Assembly (NCBI RefSeq): GCF_001649575.2
Contig: NC_051431.1
Coordinates: forward strand, 16,191,850-16,255,849
Direction of reading: 5' to 3'
DNA length: 64,000 bases
Source of the DNA: Kryptolebias marmoratus
Taxonomy: Eukaryota; Chordata; Actinopteri; Cyprinodontiformes; Rivulidae
Shown: positions 29,001 through 44,100 of the stretch, piece by piece
Layout: every line of letters starts with the position of its first letter
Position numbering within the stretch: position 1 is the stretch's first letter
Program-made: the position numbers and the translations under genes
Notes under the pieces: model-generated
Database searches by the model: none
Told to the model about the DNA's origin: nothing
What the model saw: the letters and a program-made list of their open reading frames with translations, nothing else

Positions 29001-32000
29001 TTGGTTTGCAGCAGCAGCAGCATTCACCACACATCACAGAAGAATACCTTTGTCAGCCCCCTGGTGTTAGGAGAGAACAGGCTCTTGTGTATGTGCGACT
29101 GTAAGTGTGTGACTGAGTTTACGTTGCTTGACTGAGACCTGAGCGCTGCTGTAATATATTGATTTTTCATATCAGCTATGAGTCAGAGTGTGACATCCAG
29201 GCCCACACAGCACCAGAGGCTGTGATGGAAATTCCTATGAGCTGCTACTTGTGGATATTTTTTTCCACACATGCACGCCGAGATGCTGGAGCGCACACAC
29301 ACACACTTGTACACACGGAGCTGTCCTCTCAGGTTGAGGCGGACGTCACATTCTGAACACTCTTTTTTAGAGTGTGCTGCCAAATTCAAAATCCTGTGCT
29401 GAGGTTTGCACAAATGCACAGGTACAAGGTCTTGGTAAAACGACCTTAATCGCCATGGTATCACAAAGAATAACAGGCATCTGACCACACGTGGTGTCCT
29501 TTTACAAAATAACTGAGCATTTACATCAGATATATACGCACAAACTGCACACACAACTGTCTCTCACATGGTCAGATAATCAGTACTCGGGCTGCCGACC
29601 AGCATCCTCTGCCTGCGAATAGCAAAGTTCACCTTGGCCTTTATAACGCGCAATCAGGAATCAGGGTAGAGATGAGCCAAGATGATAATGACGCCAGTCT
29701 CACTATGTCTCAAACTTTGCTCTGAATGCTAAAACATAACGGACATTTGGTCACACAACACTGGATCTTATGAGCATTTCTATTTAAGCCATTTTTTAAC
29801 CTCTCCGTGAAAATTATTGTATGTATAAAAAGTGTACTTTTTGAGCATTTGTGTGTTGTGTTCACTGACGCATGCCAGTGTGTATGAGCAGTGCCCAGGC
29901 CTGGACTAGAGGGATTGAGTGAGATTAGCTATAAGAGGATTACAGACCATGCCTCATTAGCATACTGATTCCGTGCCAAAAACACATACGCATACACACA
30001 AAATCTTCCTCTCTCCTGTTCTGATTTCTCATCCTTTGGTCTGCGTTTTTCATTCACATTCACATGCAGCCCCGCCCATTTCGTGCGTTGCACACTTGGT
30101 GAGTCAGTTCACCGGCCGTTCAGGGAGTGCAAGGACTATTGCTGGATGATGATTACGTACGCATTTTATTACAATTCCCCACAGACGAACAAGAAAAGAA
30201 ACAAGAAGTGATACCTGAGCCTTCAAGGAATAAGCTGACACAGAGTAACTAATACAGTTATGAAGGAACGTACACAATCTGTGGACTATACAAAGACACT
30301 AAACATGTAATGCTCATAAATATGTGTAGTCAGTCATTTGTGTGTCACAAACACAAAAACTGGACTGTCATCCCAAAATGATTACCGTTTCAGTTGTCAC
30401 ATATTTGACAAATACTTTCATCAACGTGTTGTGAAGCAGTCTTAAACTCTGAAATATGTGTTCAAACCTCACAGGCGCAGACACATAATAATATAATATA
30501 TAGTTGTGGGTAAAGCATCATAAGTCAATAAATGCATTGTTAAAGAACTGCATACCTTCATATATAAACAGGTTCAAACTTGGGTGTATGTTTTTTTCTT
30601 TATCATGTGGGCAGAGAATCAAAGCTGCAGGCTGGGCTAATATAGAATATATAAGCCTAAGATATCAAATGTAATAATAAGTACAGTATGTTAGCTCAAT
30701 GATATGAAATATATTAGAAATGTCAAAATAAAAAAGGAAAATTGGGGAGACATAAACAATCTAAAAACACATCAGTAGTCTTCTAAACATCGACAAAGTA
30801 AATTTAATTACACAAAAAAATGTTCCTTAATCCAGCCAAATGCAGCAAACGTTGCTTATAGTCTAACATAATTTAATCCCACATATAAACTGAATATCAG
30901 ATTATCAGAATGAATTAATTTACTTCTGGATTGAATTTTGATACAGTGCAATACACACAGACATTATTAAACCCAGTAAGAGGGATCAGAAGGGACATAG
31001 TAGGCACTACGCTGTAACTCGTGAGGAAGAGGCTGCTTTATTTTGAATACAAATTCAGTGATAAAATTATTCTGTACAAAGATTAAATACTTATCATTGC
31101 AAAACAATCCGAGCTCAGGGTATACTTCATTGTTTTTTTCCCCCCTTAATTTCAATTAAATTAAAGGTCGTTAACAGTGAGCTGTCACTGGAGCCAAGAT
31201 GTTCAAAATGTTAACAGCTCAAATTTCAGGCACTTTGAGGAGTAATCTACCCTGTGGATTTAAAAATTCTAGGACTTTATGCTTGTCCTTGGTAAATAAT
31301 AAAATAAAATAAAGAATTACTTCACAATAACTGATGTCTACAGCAACAACCCCTCTGAACCAGCATGCATAAGCTCTTAGTCACACTGGTGCTGTAGGTG
31401 GGCTGTATTGGTTTTTTTTTTTATGAATATGAAAAGGCTTGTAGTTTGTTTGCTGTAGATGGCTTGTTAATTTAAAGGACATGAATTTGAATATTTGACT
31501 TAATAAAATAGGAGTTGTTTTAAAAGGTTTTATCAAAATGAATGACCTGATGTCACAATGCAATGAAAGAAACAAGTGCTGCATCCTTGGAAGCAATCCT
31601 GATGACAGAGAAGTTTTAGAAATGTGTGCAATGCTGTCCAGTAGAGATCATTTGAAAACTAACAGTAAAATAGTCCAGAATTTACTTTGCAGTTTTAAGT
31701 TCAGAGGTCTGAGCTGCCTCCCACCCAATGGATGGATGATTATGCATCATATTCATATGCAGGAAGTCAAGACAGAAGACCCTCTTAACTCAGTTGGTGC
31801 AGCTGAGTCAGGGGTCTGACATTCAAGAGTCACCAATTTTATCTTGTCACCAAAATGTGCAGCTGTATGCATCTTTTATCAGCAGCTTTTGTCTGTACTT
31901 TACCAATAATGCCACATAACTACAGTAGATACCAGCAAGATAGGCATAATTAACCTTTTTCTCTAGGTAAGTGGCCACTTTTCAAAGAAAAACTGATATT

Positions 32001-35000
32001 TTTTGCTTTATACTTAGTGACTCATTCCAGCTAACTGTCCACAATTAAGAAGCCATAAACAGCAGCCTAATGCTTGTTTGTAATAATTGCATGCAATATT
32101 AATTACCTGCTAAGTTAAATGTAGTGGAAGCGCATATGAGGACAGCACGGAATGGAAAGCTCCATTGCTTCATTATTACTCAGACAGAAAGCCCTGTTCA
32201 GAGGTTTGTTATGCTCTTCATCTATACCTCCTGTTTATACCCAGAGGATGTTTATGACAGGTGTCACAATGCCTGAGACAGGAAGTGACAGATAAAGCCT
32301 CCAATAAGTGTAGCTCCACGTATTCAGCTAAAAGGACCACAAGTTTGTCCTTGTTTGACTGTATCATTGCTGTACCTGACTTCGCATCCTTTGAGAATGT
32401 CAGCAATAAGTGCCCTGCAGGATGTAAGCCAATAACAGTCACCTCCAACATAAAGAAGATACAGAAAAGTGATGAACTTTTGGCCTTAAAAAAACGCTTT
32501 GCTTGGTTTCTTTTTTCTTTCTACGGGCAAAGTGTGGCCATTTAAGTCTGCTCCTGAGCCTCGGAGAAAGCACATTCTTTACAGCTGATGGAATGGGTCA
32601 TTAGGGTATTACATACCATGCCTCATGGTCCTGAAAGATTAAATAAAAGAACCATGAATGCTATTAGGATCCTATGAATTCTAAATGAGCTTCGGAGTTG
32701 TCACTCAAATCTTACATTTTGTACAAGATGGCTGCTGGATAATTTCATTTGTATAATTTCTCTGCCACCTGTGCATACCAGTGACACACATCAGGCCTTA
32801 CGTGTCATGGTAATTCAGGATTAATAGAAGCTTTAGGTTCGTAAGCTTGTTTTACACATACATCTCAAGACCTACACAGAGATTTCACCTGACACCTGCC
32901 GTTTCTCAGTCAAAACCCAGCAGGCAATGAGGATTATCTGGACAGATTGAATTTTAAGTAACCCCTTTAAAGAAGAAATCCTAAGCGGGAGCATGTAGCA
33001 GTACACACTTTTATGTGTTTGGGTCTGCATGTGAAGGCATAACATAAGAAGGAGAACAGACGTACGAGTGTTATTAAGTTTTCTGTATGTGGCATTTACT
33101 CAAAAACAGTGGACTTTTTCATACTGGTGAAAGACAAATTAAACAAAGGATAAAGAGTATGACCTTAAAAGAGTGTGCATTTGATAAACAAAGCATCCTC
33201 TTGTAGGAGCACGAGTTAAAGGTATCCTTGTTGTTTACCTTGTAGGTTGAGTTGTGGCAGGGATTTATAAGCAATCAATGTCTGACACTTGCTGACAGCT
33301 ATCAGCGTGATCTCAGTTCAGAGATTTAGGGAGGATTCCAGATATACAAAAGCTAACCTAAAATCTACTGAAACTAGGGCCACAAAAATACCATTGTTTT
33401 TTTCATCTTAAAAAACAAAAAACAAAATAAACCAACTCAAACTCCCCAAAAAAATATCATAGTGGATCAAGTAAATGTTATATTGTGGGGATATGAGATG
33501 GAGTCACTTTTGCATGAGTCAGTTTTTTTCCTCATCAAACAATGTCTGAGTTCCTACAGGTTTTTATGGCATAGTGGCTGCCTGATACCCTGCTGCTGCT
33601 TCGCTCAGTCTGTCAGGAGTTGAGTCAGACCTGTTGAACAGCTCACTGCAGGGCATTACTTCTGCAAAGATAAGGGCTGTATTTTTTACTTTTCCAGATT
33701 TTTATTTATATATTTTTTTTGTCTTATTCGGTTTTGGGTTTCGAAAGGCAGCAGCTCAGCAGCAGGATACAGTGAGCTGTCAGTGTACATGCAAAGTATG
33801 TTGCAAACCTGAATGCTGTTTAGTTGGCAAAGTAAGCGATGAAAAAAAAGTGTTTCCATGTAAGAATATACAGAACGGCGAACGCTAAATGTTTAACGCT
33901 TTGTATTTTTTTTTAGGTGGGAAAAGGTTTTGTTTTCTTGGCCCCACAATGAGTCACTTTAAGCTTAGCTCGATGGGCAGGAATTCTTCAAACTGGAATC
34001 ACACTGACCACTTTCTACTGCAGGTGATGGACTGCCCATAGGTACTGCACACAATTCCACTATCTATTAACCTTAAGGAACAAAGTAGAATCTATTTATT
34101 TGTACTCTTTCACATAGGGTAGTATCTCACTGGGCTGCAAAAGTTGGTGACTAGTTTGTGAATGGAATTTGTGAGGGAATCTCCAAATTATCTCAAAATG
34201 TTGACAGGTGTTCCCCAATTGCAAAAGGTTTTAGCCACAAAATAGCCACAGAGTCATTGTGGGCATTCTGAACCCATCTCAAACTTGTTTTTGTAAATTT
34301 TAGAGTGTTAGAGTTGTATTTTGATACCTGCACTGAACTTTTCATGTGATACAAAACATTAGTGACTACAGCCCTAAATATCCATGTCTAAAAGCCATGT
34401 TGATGATAAATAATAATAAGTAAAATTCTGGTCCAAATCTGCTTATCTTTATTTCTAAAGTATATTCCAGTAGCTTAAATTATAAATGTGAGGGTGGCTG
34501 CTGAGGTGGGTACAAAGCAGGTAGAGGTGGGAAACAAAATAATGCGCACATCCTAAAATACAGTTTTCTGAGCCGTGAACAGAAAAATAGGCTGTGATTC
34601 TCAAAAGTTGGGAACTTAAACACAGCTGCATCGCTTGCTGGTAGCTTGGTTACAAACACTCTTAATTCAGTGAGAAAAATGTGTCTATTTTCTTGCACTT
34701 TTTTGGCAATTTTGGCTCACCAACTAGTCTCCCAACTGGCTCAGGCTAGTATTATACTACCTTTAGTGTGTGGTTATGACTGTGATCATGTTTTTTTTTC
34801 ATCAATTTGTATCAAACTTGTTTTACTTAGTAGCTACACTTTATAATTACAGTCAAGTTTTCATTTTGTTTCCAACATCTGCAACGCAGTATTAAGTAAA
34901 GAAATACAGTCGCTATATTCAAACTCATTTATCAGATCTGCGTCTAACCAAATAAAGGCAACTAAGAGCCCTTTAAAACATAACTAAAATTTACTTAGGA

Positions 35001-38000
35001 GAAATTATTTGTTGTGTTTCTTAATTGTTAATTGCATTAAACTGTTTTGTTGTATGTGTGTTCTAGTGCACAAAAAGTAAAATGAAACAGAGCTCAAGCC
35101 TATTTAGGAAACACTCATTTAAAAGGATGTAAGAACGACTAATATGATTCACTTACCAAGGGCCTGGGAGGCAAAAGCTGTCATGGCACTCTGCAGCCGG
35201 TCGGGTCGGACTGCCTGAACCAACAACAGCTGAATATAAAGGAGAGAAATATAGATTGAGATAATAATATTAACAGTTGTTAGACATAAGATCTAACCTA
35301 CTTTTATCTAAAGAACATGTCACACAGTCCAACAATTAGGCTTCCAGATAATATTTGCGCACACCCACTGTCAAAGTCTCAGAAACTTCAAGGTGACTTT
35401 TTTTATATTGAATTTCAAAATAAATCATTAAGTCATCTGGTTTTGCCGTCAAGTTTATTTTAAATATAAGAAAGTTTGATTAAGTTCTGCCCCTCACCTA
35501 ATCACAGCTTTTTAAGACCTCTTTGGTAACAGCGCTACATTCTGCTTGTTGGGTTCTATTGTCCAATGTTGAAATTATTACCAGAAGAAGAAGGAATTCA
35601 TGATTATTTACAACTTATAAAGGGTCTAAGGTTAGATGACAGTATTAGTCTTGAGGTTAGCTTTAATAACTAGAGAGTGGGCGCTCAAGAGCAGATTTTT
35701 TTTTTTCTCTTAGTGATTCCACAGTTTTTTAAATGGATTATTACAATAATCCGTATTCATATCTCATTTATTTTTTTTATTCTTTCATAGACTTATTTTT
35801 GGGACACCCCCAAATATTTTCATAATTTCATAATTATCAAGTCTAAAAATATTATTGTTGTTTTTTTATTATTATTACTATAACAGTAAGAGTTTATTAG
35901 GCAAAAACAAAAATTCAGAAAGTCTGCTGTAACAACAGTGATTAACATAAAGAGATTCTGCCTTTCCTAAAAAGGAAATCTTATACTACAAATTTGGGGA
36001 AAATACATTTTATTTTCACAGTTAGGAAGTTACTGAAAGCTGACCTGTTGGAAGAGACTAATCTTTTTGGAAATGCTGGATGGGATTTCCTGTTCACACT
36101 GTGAGCTTTGCAAGAAGGACAGCCAAAGGTCTGAGTCACTCAAACACAAAGTCTGATAGAAAGCTTGGAATGTAGTCTGCAAATAAAGGAGACAAAATTA
36201 AAAAGATAAAAAACATTACAGTCAGTAAACAAACAAATCTAAGCTTTAGCTTGGGAAGGCTTAATTTATTGACATGAAAATTCTGATTAATTTGTGTTTT
36301 TGATGTCGCTGGTTGAAGAAAACATCCAAACATGGGTATTTTTTTGGATTATCTACCTATGTGCTAGTAGGTATGTGCTTGATGCTGCATTTTCAACAGT
36401 CGGTGCAATAATACTAATTTCAACCTTTGAGATTAAATACAGTATTAGAGTATATTTCTGTGCGCTTACTTTTAAAATAGCCACTGCTCCATGTCTCTCC
36501 TGATCAATCCAAGAAGGAAACTCCTGATGAGAACAAACAGGTGTTAGTCAAAAAGAAAGAAAAGTATATTTTCTTCTTCAAAGAATTAAAAAAAGTCTTA
36601 CTTCTTTCCTAAACATTTCTCCAACTACGGATCCAATGAAGACATCCCACTCCTGCAACAAACAGAAACATTGTTACAACAGTTACCCTCAGAGCTAAAA
36701 CTTATACAACTGATTTGTCTCTGAGTTTAGTAAGAAAGATCCTAAAATGCATTTACTCACATTCTCCTGGAAGAGTTCTGGGTACATGCCTTTCACAAAA
36801 TGCATAGCAAACATCAATTGGTCAGCCTGAGACAGAGACAAGAAAAGACAAATTGATTCAAAACAGGCTCTCAGTCTTCAGAGTTTATAACTGTATTCCT
36901 GAGGAGAATGAGATATTTTGCTCTGTTCCAAACCAAAGTAAAGAAAAACAAATAATTTGCATGTCTTTCATTTAAACTGAACGTCTGCAGAATTTGCCCC
37001 TTGGGCTTCGAGTTCTGCACAGGCTGCTGCATCATACCCAAAACACTCCCTCAAAGTGCCTACCCTACTGTCTTTCACATGTGCTGGTGAATTTGAATAG
37101 AGATAACAGATACAGCCATTAATCAGGATGCTTATCTCACTCCCACACACACAGAAACAAACCATCAGTGACCAAAAAGATTTCTACTGAAACAGTAAAC
37201 ACAGATACTCCTATTATAGTTTGTCTTGTATATCTAAAACTTATAATTGCCCTCTGTGGTATGACTGGTCAAACAAGTGCATTATATTAACGATGCACAA
37301 TAAATGTCTCCCTGGCCTCTACGGTGACACTATCGTTAATCTCTCAACAATAGTAACAATCCAAAATTTTTGCACTCTTAATGAAATACAACCACACAAA
37401 TACAGTGGTTGCCATGCAAATTTATGTAAATCTAATTTTATGCACTTAACAACTGGTTGGCAAGGACAAACAAATTAAAATTAGCATGCAAGGAGTAACA
37501 TGTCTCAATGCTGTTTTGTAAAGTGGCAAAATGTTAAATAAACTTGTTAATCCAATCAGTCTGGCACTTGTCTGATCTCCCTGGTGTATAAACTAAGACA
37601 CATGAAGGAAATCTTTGTCTATTTGTGTCCATTCCTTTGGCAAAAGCAGCTGCTGCAATCATTTTTTTAGGATGCTAGAGCTAAGCTTGAGAAACGGTGC
37701 TTCAGTACCTCAGACCAGTGGAATTGCATTTTCAACCTGTATGTTTGAACGTGAGAACAGGTCAGGGAGTAAACATGAACACCTAACCCCATGATAACCC
37801 AATGTCAAGACGTTTAAACAACCAGTGAAAGCACACCTGCAATCACACCCACAAACTGAAATGTTCCAAACACCTATTTCTGTCCATAGCCTGGGAAATT
37901 GTTGGTTTCGGACTCTTTCACCCCTTAGTTGGAGGTGTAGTTTCTCTATTCTTCAGCCAACCTGCAGTTACAGATCTGTCTTTTGGTGTGAGGGGAGATC

Positions 38001-41000
38001 CAGACTACCCTTTCACTTGAATGGTGAGAATTATGTTAAACAGTTGCATTTGATAAGACAAGATGACAAAACCTCCTCTTACATGGCTAGAAAACAAAGC
38101 AGGTACAAAGCAAAAACACTCTTGAGGTAAAAATGAATGCTTTTTCCTTTTGAAACAATGAAAATTAAGTAAGTTTCGACGTCCTCTAGCAAATTGGGAA
38201 CTCTTTTTAAGTTATGCTACATGTTGGATCAGCTATGCCAAAACTTCCTTTATTATTAGTCTGTAGTCTTTCTACTCATTCGGTGAACCAATGCAGAGGT
38301 GAGATCATTGTAAACATCAGGTTTTTTTTTCTTTTTCCTTGATGGGAGCCCGATCCAGCAGCATATCGTTGGTGCATTCAGACTGCACAATTACAAATGT
38401 TCGTGCTGCATGTGGTCAGCTACAGAGGGACTAGGCGGCCTGCTACAAACTGGTACACATGACAACATTTGTCAGACAAGTCTTGACTTCAAGCAGATGC
38501 CGAAATTATGAATTTTTTCCCCTCAATTTTCCTTCTAACACTCATTATCCACCATTATTTGTTCCTTGAGACCTGCTCTCCCACCTCTCTACGCTTCACA
38601 GTTATCAGCAGACAAGCAGGTGGTGACAGAAGCACTGATAACGGACTCTAGTGTTTCCTTTCTGCTAATAACTGGGCTGTTGTTTATATGCATGTGTGTG
38701 CTCAGTTGTGGCTCTTAAGTAAATCCACGATGCGGTAAGAAATTAACAACCACCCTGACTGCTTAAAACTCCCATTATCATACAGAGAATACATGAACAA
38801 ACAAACAAAAACAAAGCATAAGGATATTACAGTTAACAATTCCTGCCTCGTTGATTGCTGTGTTGTAAAATCTTTGACACTTTATCACAGTATTAGCTAC
38901 AGAGGTTACATTCAAAAAGTGAGTAAATACAAATTTTGACTCTATGATCTAAGACTGTCAGATTGGCGAGAGTTGATCAGACCTAAACGCAGACTGACAA
39001 GGAGGATATCAAAAGTAAAACTAATTTATGAACAAAATAATCACAACAAAAGGCTGACGTAGCAGCAACAGAACTAAATAACAAAAACTTACAAAAAATA
39101 ACAGAATTGCAGGACCATGAGGAGGCGAGACACGAGGAAACCCTGACAGCACATAGGAGTGAAAATAAACCAGCAGGAAAGGGAAGAAGATGGACCAGTT
39201 CTAAAGGCAGAGGATGATTTGAAAGTGGACACAGGTGACTGATTATGAACGAGGGACAGGTGTGGGTGGCTGAGGCAGGCTGACAGGTACTGAGCAGAGG
39301 GAAGGTGAATGATTACAGGGAACACAAAGGGCACAGGGAGCAAGACACCAAAACTAAACACAGGAACCAAATACCAGAATAAAAAAAAAAAAACAACCAA
39401 GGGTGGAAATTAGGTGAATTTGATCAACACACACGCCACTGTGGCGGGTTGGCAATTTGAACAGAAAAGGTGTTATTTGTCCTCTTGACATATATGGGGC
39501 AGCAATGTGCTCGAGTTGTTGGTAAATTATTTTTGTCCTATGTTTTAGAGGGGGAACCGATTATTTCAGACGGCTGAAATATTTGGTTCCCCCGTGGTAA
39601 CTTTTGCAGAAAAAGAACAAATGTCTCCAAATTCACAGGACTTGTTGTCCATGATGAGAGGTTAGAAATACTTCAAAAACACTCCACATAAATAAATATC
39701 ACTTTTCTGATTTTTTTATGTACAGATATGCATCTTTTAATGGTTTAAAATAAAAAAATAAAATAAGAAATATCTAGTTATTTCCATGCAGTGTCCAGAA
39801 AGAGGTGTTGTTCAGCTTGTAGGGTACCACAACTGCTTCCACTTACCTCCATCATCATCATCATCATCATATGAAATAACTTTTTGTCACAACAAAAAAT
39901 AGTGGCTAATAAAATATTTGAGTGGCTGGTAAAAAAATTTGTCCACCAGCCATAGTGGCTGGTGGACAAATTTTTAATTTCCACCCCTGGCTCCAACACA
40001 CCTGATTTAAATGGTTTCATTACCTCCTCACCAAACCATCAAGTTCTCCAGGAGCACAGCAACAAGTCATCCATTTAAACCAGGTGTTTTAAAGCAAGAA
40101 CACATCTAAAACATGCAGGAGAGCGGCCCCCGAGGAATGGAGTTTGACACCCCTGCCCTAAACAAATCACCAAAGGTTTTGAGAGAAAGTTTACTAAAGC
40201 TTTAAAATCATATTTGGGTCTAAAAAATAAGTATATTACCTTGAACAGAGACCTGCAGACGTATTCATACACCATAGTTTTTAGGTTGGTCTCCAAAGCA
40301 GCAATCCTGACGTCGGTATTCTCTTCTTCCTAAAATACGCAGACAGTTAAATTCAAAAGGCATGGACCATTAAACAGAGATATGATGTTAAAAATCTTTT
40401 CAAATAATGTATATTTGACTTTGAAACTATTTTGTTTTGGCTGAATGTGGGCTTCACATCTAATGAAAATTCAAGTGATAATTTTAGTAAGTCGTGTCCT
40501 TTCTTTCTGTCCCAACAGGGAAGCTTCTTCAACTCTGAGCTGCTCAACAGCAGCAAAGACAGGTTGTTCCTTAAGTCTTCCTTAAATGTTTGCTGTACTA
40601 AAGATGTGCAGAATGTATACAGTCATGTAATTCATATCAACAAAAACTGTAAGGATAAGTTGGCAGCTTTGGTACACAGTGCATACTGTTCAGTGAGTGC
40701 GCTTTCTCATGTGAGAGTGTGTGAGATGTATCTGCATATGTAAGCAAACCCCAGTGTGTTACAGTAGGTCAGCCATGAGAGGCTAACGTTCTCTTCCAGA
40801 TCTCAGGAACCATCTGCAGCTCATGGCGGATTAAACTTGCTCATTCAATGCAACAAACAACCAAAAGACACAAAGAGGGGTAGAGTTCATGACTCAGTGC
40901 GCCCATTCTGACCACAGTCTCTGACAGCATCCACGAGCCAAACTACACACACACACTGACACGTAAAAGCTGTGACAAGCTGCTGCCATCAGGTGACACT

Positions 41001-41078
41001 GTTGGATGGGAGCACAGGCTCTGACAACCCACACAGGATTTCAGAAAACAGAGTTCAGTTTGAACACTTTGTACATGG

Positions 41079-41118
<40 letters not shown>

Positions 41119-44100
41119 AGGATTTATTACATTTTTTCTGGTAGAATAATCTACCTTATTAAGTCCTTATGGGGACCAAACCCAGTCCTACTATGGTGGA
41201 ACATTATTTTTGGGTTATGGATTAGGCTAAAAATATGAATAGAAATCTATACACAGTCCTTATAATCATTGAAATACAACCTGTGCGTGCATGTGTGTGT
41301 GCATGGACAAGATATTAGACAGTGTTTAGGACACAGATTGGCAACAGCAGTGTGGTTCTCTGCAGCTGTACAGAGAACCATGGGCCATAGTGACTGGGAT
41401 AAATGTATTAAAAAAAACATTAAATGAACTAGGATAAATCGTAATGACCTCAAATGAAAAGAAAAAATAGTATATAGAATTAGACTCAGTTTATTTTTGC
41501 CATCAAAATTATTTCTATGGCAATGAATCCGAGTTAATGTATTATTTTATGTTACTAAACATGATTATTAAATACTGTAATCAACAAAAACAAGCTTTGA
41601 AATATGTTATGACACTGCAGTACTTTGTAGAAAGTAAATACTCTTGATGGTTGCAAACAGGAAAAGATTAGTTAAAAAAATGGTGGCTTTAAATTCTTAT
41701 TTATGTGTTGTCGCATTTTAACACAAGGCTGCTGCATGCTCAGGCAACAACAGAAGCAAACACTGAGGAAAATAACAGGGAGGTGAATGTTGCCCTTTTG
41801 TGTTGATCAAAAACAGAAAGAAAAAGCATAATTGGAGGAGGGTTTTTATTTATTTTATCTTGTGCTCTATGTTAAGACTATGATGCTATGCAGCATAATT
41901 TGCATCTTTGTTTTACTATTAGCGATTTTGTAAAGAAGCATTTAAATGTTTTGTAGATATTTTTAAAACTCAGTTTTAGGTCTCAGAGTTATTTGGAATA
42001 ATTTAATGAAGAAATAAAATGTACAGAACCCTTCTGTAATTGGGAAAACGGGATACAGATCGCGAGGGATCTAGTTACCTTCTTGGCCTGAAGAGCTCTT
42101 TGGAACAGACGCAAAAAGGAAGCAAGGCTGAAGCAGTACATGGTGTTGATCTTTGACAGGTCTGTGATGACAAAATACATCTTGCTAGCACTCTCTGCAA
42201 AGGGCAGGTAAGCATCCCGCTCCTGGAATAAAAGAAAAATAAATAAATAAGTAAAACGTGCCAGAAACTAGGGGTAAAAATATAAAACCAAGAAGTTGCA
42301 TGAAGCAAAAAAAGGAATTGCATATGTTGTAGAGAGTTACATAAAACACACCAGATGGATGACAGATAAAAGCATTAATATTGGGTATAATATGCAGAAC
42401 AGAAAATGTTTCTGTCAAGAAAAGATGGAAAGAGGGCACAAAAAAAAGGATAGATAGCATGAGGCGTGATGAGACAAGATAAGTGAGGAAAAAACAGTAG
42501 ATGGCAAAAATAAAAAAAACGATAACACATAAATAGAAACAGCCAAGATAAAAGTGCATCTGTTCTGGTCTAACACTGCGCCCTAGAGGACGATCTTATA
42601 ATGCACCTTGAACATGAACATGAACGATTATAAACCTGCAGTGAGTGCAGCAGCGATTATCCAAAAATAACACTTGATGTTTTTTGTAATTTATGTGCAT
42701 TTGCTCTGATCTTCCTTTCTTCTTACCACTGACTTTGATGACTTCAACAATTGTTTTGAAAAAAAAAATAGACAAACTAAACCCTCTTCCAGTAGTGCTA
42801 ATAAGGACTGGTTATTGTGCTGCAGTCAACCAGGGTTTAATACTGATTCCCTTTCAGTTGCTGCTAAAAAGCAGAGTACATCCAAACTGTTGGCTCAATG
42901 AAGTCGAAGCTTGTAGCTCTTCATTAGATCGACATGGAGCCTTTTCACATTACCTATGCTTGTGTGAACATTTACACCTTCGCGGCTTGTATGTGCGTGA
43001 GTCTGCAGTTAGACTCCCAGTGCTCTGAGTGGTGCCAGTGTTTTTATGGGGCCACTTCAAGCAACGGTGACTGGAAACAAAAACATGACTGGATGCTACT
43101 CTCGTAATAGGATTAGGGAAACCTGACACAAGTATAAGTTGTTACATTTTATAATTTTGTTCCACATGGCTGCCATATTCAAAACAAAGCAGTATGTTGT
43201 GTAAGAATGGTAAACACTGTGGATCAATCACAATTGTGACAGTTATACCATCACCATGATGTGTGGTTAGTAAGAGCGTTATTTTGAAATGATTTCCAAA
43301 AATAATTTGAAACATTCTGCTATGATGCAACTTATGTTTAGTTTTGAGATCTGGGTTTTTTTAGTGTTAAGCAGTGCAACAGTAACATTGAGATCTGTTT
43401 TTATTCTACACACTGAGATAATTTTCCCATTTTAAAATCCAGAATCAAATTTCCAGATTTCTTGATCAAATTTCTGTCATTTTTGACTCTCAAGTAAAAG
43501 CATTTTACTGTGCACACACAGTTAGTTAAAAGGATCTGATGTTTCTGAAAAAAAGGACATTTTGTTGCATGTCTTTGAAACGATTTTACTGTCTTGAAGT
43601 GTTTTTCAACACAACATGAGGTTCATTTTGTGAAACTATCTTTTGAATCAGGGTAAAATACAGTGTGTGCTTAAGGGCTAGGCTAACTTGTGGTTCACTT
43701 GTTGCAGAATATGCACAAACGGCAAATAGTTTGCCTAGCAAAGTATAAACAAAACATTCGGGCAAGTTTAAAACTTTTGAACAGTTCTCCATATCCATGT
43801 TTTATATATTACATATAAAAAAACTGCTGTTTGAGCTAAAAGTAAAATCTGACAAACTGTTTAAAAGTAATAAAGTCTAGAAAGATAAATGTTTTTCCTG
43901 ATCCTTTTTATATATACTTTTTAAGACCTGGAAAATACTAGAAGCAAATTTTATACTTTTCAAGACTGCTTAGAAACCCTGCAAAACCCCTCTGTTCAAG
44001 ATTTTATTAAATGTTTAAAAGTATAAACATTAAAGAGTGCCTGATAAAGTTGCTCATAAGGTCGACTGGGACATTTAAAACATGAAATGATGTTTTTGGA

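Larger units (their letters stand above)
36827..40239 (-). other. Intron 24-25 (3.4 kb)
   Basis: Holds a possible retro-repeat (39080-39380), a hAT-like element (39398-39989) and a hAT MITE fragment (39990-40155), all crowded toward its 5' end. The region 36850-39000 is unique-looking. Confidence 0.8.
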
